DNA from: Macrotis lagotis
Taxonomy: Eukaryota > Chordata > Mammalia > Peramelemorphia > Peramelidae
Assembly: GCF_037893015.1 (NCBI RefSeq)
Contig: NC_133666.1
Span: 620,415,156 to 620,479,155 of the forward strand
Direction of reading: 5' to 3'
DNA: 64,000 bases
Shown here: positions 62,930 to 64,000 of the stretch, one piece after another
Layout: each line of letters begins with the position of its first letter
How positions within the stretch are numbered: the stretch's first letter is position 1
Position numbers and translations under genes: made by a program
The notes under the pieces: generated by a model
The model's input: the letters and a program-made list of their open reading frames with translations, nothing else
What the model was told of the DNA's origin: nothing
The model's database searches: none

Positions 62930-64000
62930 CAGTGTTAGTGACTGTATTCTACCAATATGATAGAAATGATTACTACCAAAGTTAATTTATATTCTTAATG
63001 CTAGGAATAACTTTATAGAACTCAATAAAACAACAAAATTTATTTGGAAAAATAAAAGCTTTAGAACCTCAAGGGAAATGAAAAGAGATAGTACTTTCAA
63101 ACCTCAAACTATATTATAAAATAGCACTAATCAAAACCATCTGGTACTGTTTAAAAAACAAAGAGAGCAATGAAACAGATTAGACTAGGGAAAATCTGAA
63201 ACAATGGAACTCAAATAACACAGTATTTAATAAATCAGAAAATTTAATTACTTAGGGGAAAAAATTCCATTTGATAAAAATTTTTGGGAAAACTGGAAAG
63301 CAGTTTGGAAGAAAATGGTCTTAAACTAACACCTTACACCATATTCCACAATATATTCTAACAGGATACATGATTTAAATATTACAGATCATACTATTAA
63401 AACATAAGAAGAAAAACAGAATCTGTCCCTCTCACAGTTAGGGGTAAAAGATGTATTCTTGACCAAACAAGGAATAGAGGAAATTACAGAAGATAAAATA
63501 CTAAGCAATTGAGTATATGGAATAGAAAAGTTTTTGCTCAAACAAAATTAATAAACCTAGGATAAGAAGGGAAGTGGTCAAATATGAAAAAATCTATCAA
63601 ATTTCTCTGATTAGGATTTGACAAGATAAACAACAGAAATATATGACCAAAAATCATTCCTGAAGAGATAAATGATCAAAGGATATGAATAAATAATTCT
63701 CAAAACATGAATTTTAAGCTATTAATAATTATATGAAAGAATAATTCAAATCACTAATAACCAGAGAAATGAAAATTAAAACAACCACAAATTGGCAAAA
63801 TTGACAAAAGATGGGAATAGTCAATGATGTAGGGGTGGTGGGAAGATAGGTACATTATTTCATTGTTTTTGGAGTAATGAATTAGTACAAAGAGTTTGCA
63901 AAGTAACTTGGAACTCGAGAATAGGGTGACTAAAATGACCGTACCCTTTAATTCAGAGATTCCATGCTAGGATTGCAGCCCAAGGGGGCTACTGTTAGGA
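62930..64000 (+). repeat. LINE1 ORF2 C-terminal part and 3' UTR, runs off the window
   Basis: 'aaacaacaaaatttatttgg' (63031), 'aaaccatctggtactgttta', 'gggaaaactggaaagcagtt' (about 63286), 'aggaaattacagaagataaa', 'aaatcactaataaccagaga' (63749), then the 3' UTR block 'gtaccctttaattcagagat' at 63940. Frames are broken. Confidence 0.82.

Overview
This window is AT-rich, repeat-dense chromosomal DNA from a marsupial, most likely an Australian one. The diagnostic signal is about 40 copies of a ~150-bp tRNA-derived SINE (WSINE1 type: tRNA-like head, GTTCAAATCC-like B box, conserved body ending in TTGCAAAA plus a tail). Many copies have clean 11-17-bp target-site duplications (TSDs). They sit among decayed LINE1, LINE2, RTE and MIR/CORE-SINE copies. 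The species cannot be fixed by reading alone.

No complete functional protein gene was recognised. The only gene-like control region is a CpG island at about 14.98-15.69 kb. It carries a tandem array of GC boxes, ETS and RFX-like motifs, and two possible first coding exons on the plus strand (15523-15590 and 15754-15830), both ending in good splice donors in the same phase. A further exon-like segment lies at 14229-14313. If these are real, the rest of the gene lies outside the window or in exons too small to recognise here.

Layout. 0-14 kb: old LINE2 on both strands, MIR-like SINEs, an L3/CR1-like piece, and two 5'-truncated LINE1 insertions with perfect TSDs (7.0-8.75 kb). 14-16 kb: the CpG-island promoter. 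16-20 kb: minus-strand LINE2 broken up by SINEs. 21-22 kb: the 3' end of an RTE LINE. 26.2 kb: a fragment resembling hAT-family transposase. 30.4-31.0 kb: a full-length RPS14 processed pseudogene with 5' leader, poly(A) and TSD. 33-41 kb: tandem LINE1 pieces, including one nearly full-length decayed LINE1 that carries six SINE insertion sites and an unusual polyadenylated, LTR-like insertion. 43.5-46.7 kb: a diverged direct repeat of unknown family. 47-54 kb: SINEs, an aberrant SINE copy and unclassified A-rich LINE-like DNA. 55-58 kb: a nearly complete decayed RTE LINE interrupted by a reversed LINE1 and by a reversed RTE end. 58-64 kb: LINE1 ORF1, a SINE whose tail has expanded into ~280 bp of AT-rich microsatellite, and LINE1 3' regions nested in each other.

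The retroelements interact as expected: LINE1 machinery explains the WSINE1 copies, the RPS14 retrocopy and the polyadenylated LTR-like insert (A-rich tails, 11-17-bp TSDs), while RTE elements share a 3' end with a second SINE type seen here. I did not find a convincing new biological system. The items most worth checking are the CpG-island exons, the LTR-like retrocopy, the hAT-like reading frame and the 43-46 kb duplicated repeat.
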